From positions 205,732-269,731 of the forward strand of contig PUQB01000005.1 in the NCBI GenBank assembly GCA_003024785.1: a stretch of 64,000 bases of DNA. Direction: 5' to 3'. This DNA is from Selaginella tamariscina. Taxonomy: Eukaryota > Streptophyta > Lycopodiopsida > Selaginellales > Selaginellaceae. Shown here piece after piece: positions 62,772 through 64,000 of this stretch. Position 1 is the stretch's first letter. Each line of letters starts with the position of its first letter. Below the pieces are notes generated by a model that searched no databases, was not told the DNA's origin, and worked only from the letters and a program-made list of their open reading frames with translations. Made by a program: the position numbers and the translations under genes.

Positions 62772-64000
62772 ATGGAGTCGTCGTCAAATTCTGGGTAAGA
62801 ATTAAAATAAAATCTGTTATACTCGGATACTTGAACTAATCATTTTTGTATTCAGATGTGGAATTGAGGTGACATTAAAGACAAGAGCAGGAGAAGAGAT
62901 GGGCAGGGGGATTCTGGAATCAACTTGGCCATATTTTAAGATAAATGGGAAGCGCATTGGAGCAACCATGGCTGCTGTCAAATTAACCTCTGTCACATCT
63001 CATGGACAAGCAAAACAATGGAAAGTAGATTCGCTAGTCAAGCACCCGAAAGCAGGCTGCGAACCCAGATTGGACGATTCTCGACACATATGCCTTGTTC
63101 CATCCAATGTCACGTTCTCGGATCCAGAGGTCGTCAGTTACAACATTAATTTCGGGTGGTTTTGTCGACTTGTGGATAATGACGTTCACGTGTTCACTAA
63201 TGATGTTGACCTTGGAGTTCTTCTTCAACTCAACGAAAGCCCATCTATGGAGGGGATCCATCTGGATGTCTACTTCGAAAATCTTCAGACTCATCGAGTA
63301 GGTGTATTGTCAGGAGATATTGCTTCACAATACAGAAAATCAGCAAGTGAGCAATCTTCCCTCTTCACATTGAAGAAGAACACAGCGACATCATAATGGA
63401 GATTGAGAGGGTGGCTCGGTCTCAGGTTCTCTACAGATCACGTTCAATTTGCTTAGGGAGCTTTGGGAGCTGGAAGAGTGTACCGAGAACACTAGAACAG
63501 CTGCAGTCGGGGATCACACATGTTGATTCGGATCGCAAAAGAAAATCATCAATCGTTTTGTCAGCTGCACCTGTGGCATCTCATGCTGCAATAAGTCACA
63601 AGGAAATGATGTTGGATGATAAGATTTATCCTTGTAGGGTTAAATATTGCAGCGTCAACCCAAACTTCAATTACAGGCCACTCAACCAGGAACGTGTAGC
63701 TGAGCTCATGGAGAAGATGAAGGACGACAATTCTTATACCGTTCCACATAATGCTGTTTTGTGTCCATACTATGAAAGAAGGAAGGGCGCTGACAAAGTC
63801 TGGATCACAACACCAGAACAACTCATGAAGATTCAGACGGAGAATAAAAAATCTATCAAGTACTACATCATTAGTGGCCAGCACACAATAACGGCAGCCC
63901 AACGACTTCTCGAGGAACACAACAAAGGAACGATGGCAACAAAACTTTCCGAGCATACCCGTGAGAAGCTGACAAAAAGATCGGCGTTTTTAGCTAAGCC
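62772..64000 (+). CDS. ParB/sulfiredoxin-like domain protein (partial at right edge)
   Basis: ATG at 62772; exon 1 to 62794, a 61-base GT-AG intron (62795-62855), then exon 2 from 62856, giving MESSSNSGCGIEVTLKTR. The first about 180 residues (through GFWCRLV-like NFGWFCRLVDNDVHVF) are not recognised. The frame ends at 63396, where another frame, open to the window edge, takes over; the change lies about 63370-63396, with a second plausible switch near 63440-63530, so indels or an unseen intron are likely. The later part reads KIYPCRVKYCSVNP, YRPLNQERVAELMEKMKDD and YYIISGQHTITAAQRL. This fits a ParB/Srx-type fold, with GQHTITAAQ in the place of the family's G-x-H-R-x-x-A-A motif. The arginine is missing, so catalytic activity is doubtful. 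Divergent from the DUF7869-like gene. Confidence 0.6.

Overview
The window looks like nuclear DNA of a green plant, most likely a non-flowering streptophyte (bryophyte, lycophyte, fern or charophyte alga). The grounds are TTTAGGG-type telomere repeats, short GT-AG introns, a plant-like importin-beta fragment, large Ty3/gypsy LTR elements, and very AT-rich, microsatellite-laden spacers. The species cannot be fixed from the sequence alone.

Layout. (1) Positions 1-43442 are a head-to-tail segmental tandem array. One unit (about 21.5 kb in copy 1, 19.6 kb in copy 2) is present just over twice, and the array also runs off the left edge. Each unit carries, in order: a split coiled-coil gene (minus), a crinkler/RHS-type protein gene with charged coiled coil, P-loop NTPase, nuclease-like domain and PHD finger (minus, broken in both copies), long AT-rich spacer, the last four exons of an importin-beta gene (minus), a 1.78-kb solo LTR with a 5-bp target duplication, and an unrecognised degenerate coding region. 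An older, inverted relative of the solo LTR sits inside the coiled-coil gene. (2) 43443-51204 is a broken, composite Ty3/gypsy element that cuts the third unit short. It contains an 816-base assembly gap, and its two flanks do not share a target duplication. (3) 53386-56505 is an apparently intact two-exon minus-strand gene for a roughly 1020-residue protein of the plant DUF7869-like (transposase-like) kind. (4) 56659-62430 is the most unusual part. Two arrays of an 18-bp perfect palindrome, GGCGGGATTAATCCCGCC, lie on either side of 3.5 kb of tandem repeats, CA/TA microsatellites and interstitial telomere repeats. (5) From 62772 to the right edge runs a plus-strand gene with a ParB/sulfiredoxin-like domain.

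The DUF7869-like gene and the ParB-like gene are divergent. Splice signals suggest that each has a long leader intron and that each palindrome array lies inside one of these introns. The proposed new system is therefore a divergent gene pair (transposase-like plus ParB-like) with two large palindrome arrays as shared binding or control sites. That link is inference; the arrays themselves are plainly visible.

Caution: the duplicated units differ from each other largely by 1-2 base indels, many in homopolymers. Part of the apparent gene breakage may therefore be consensus error rather than decay.
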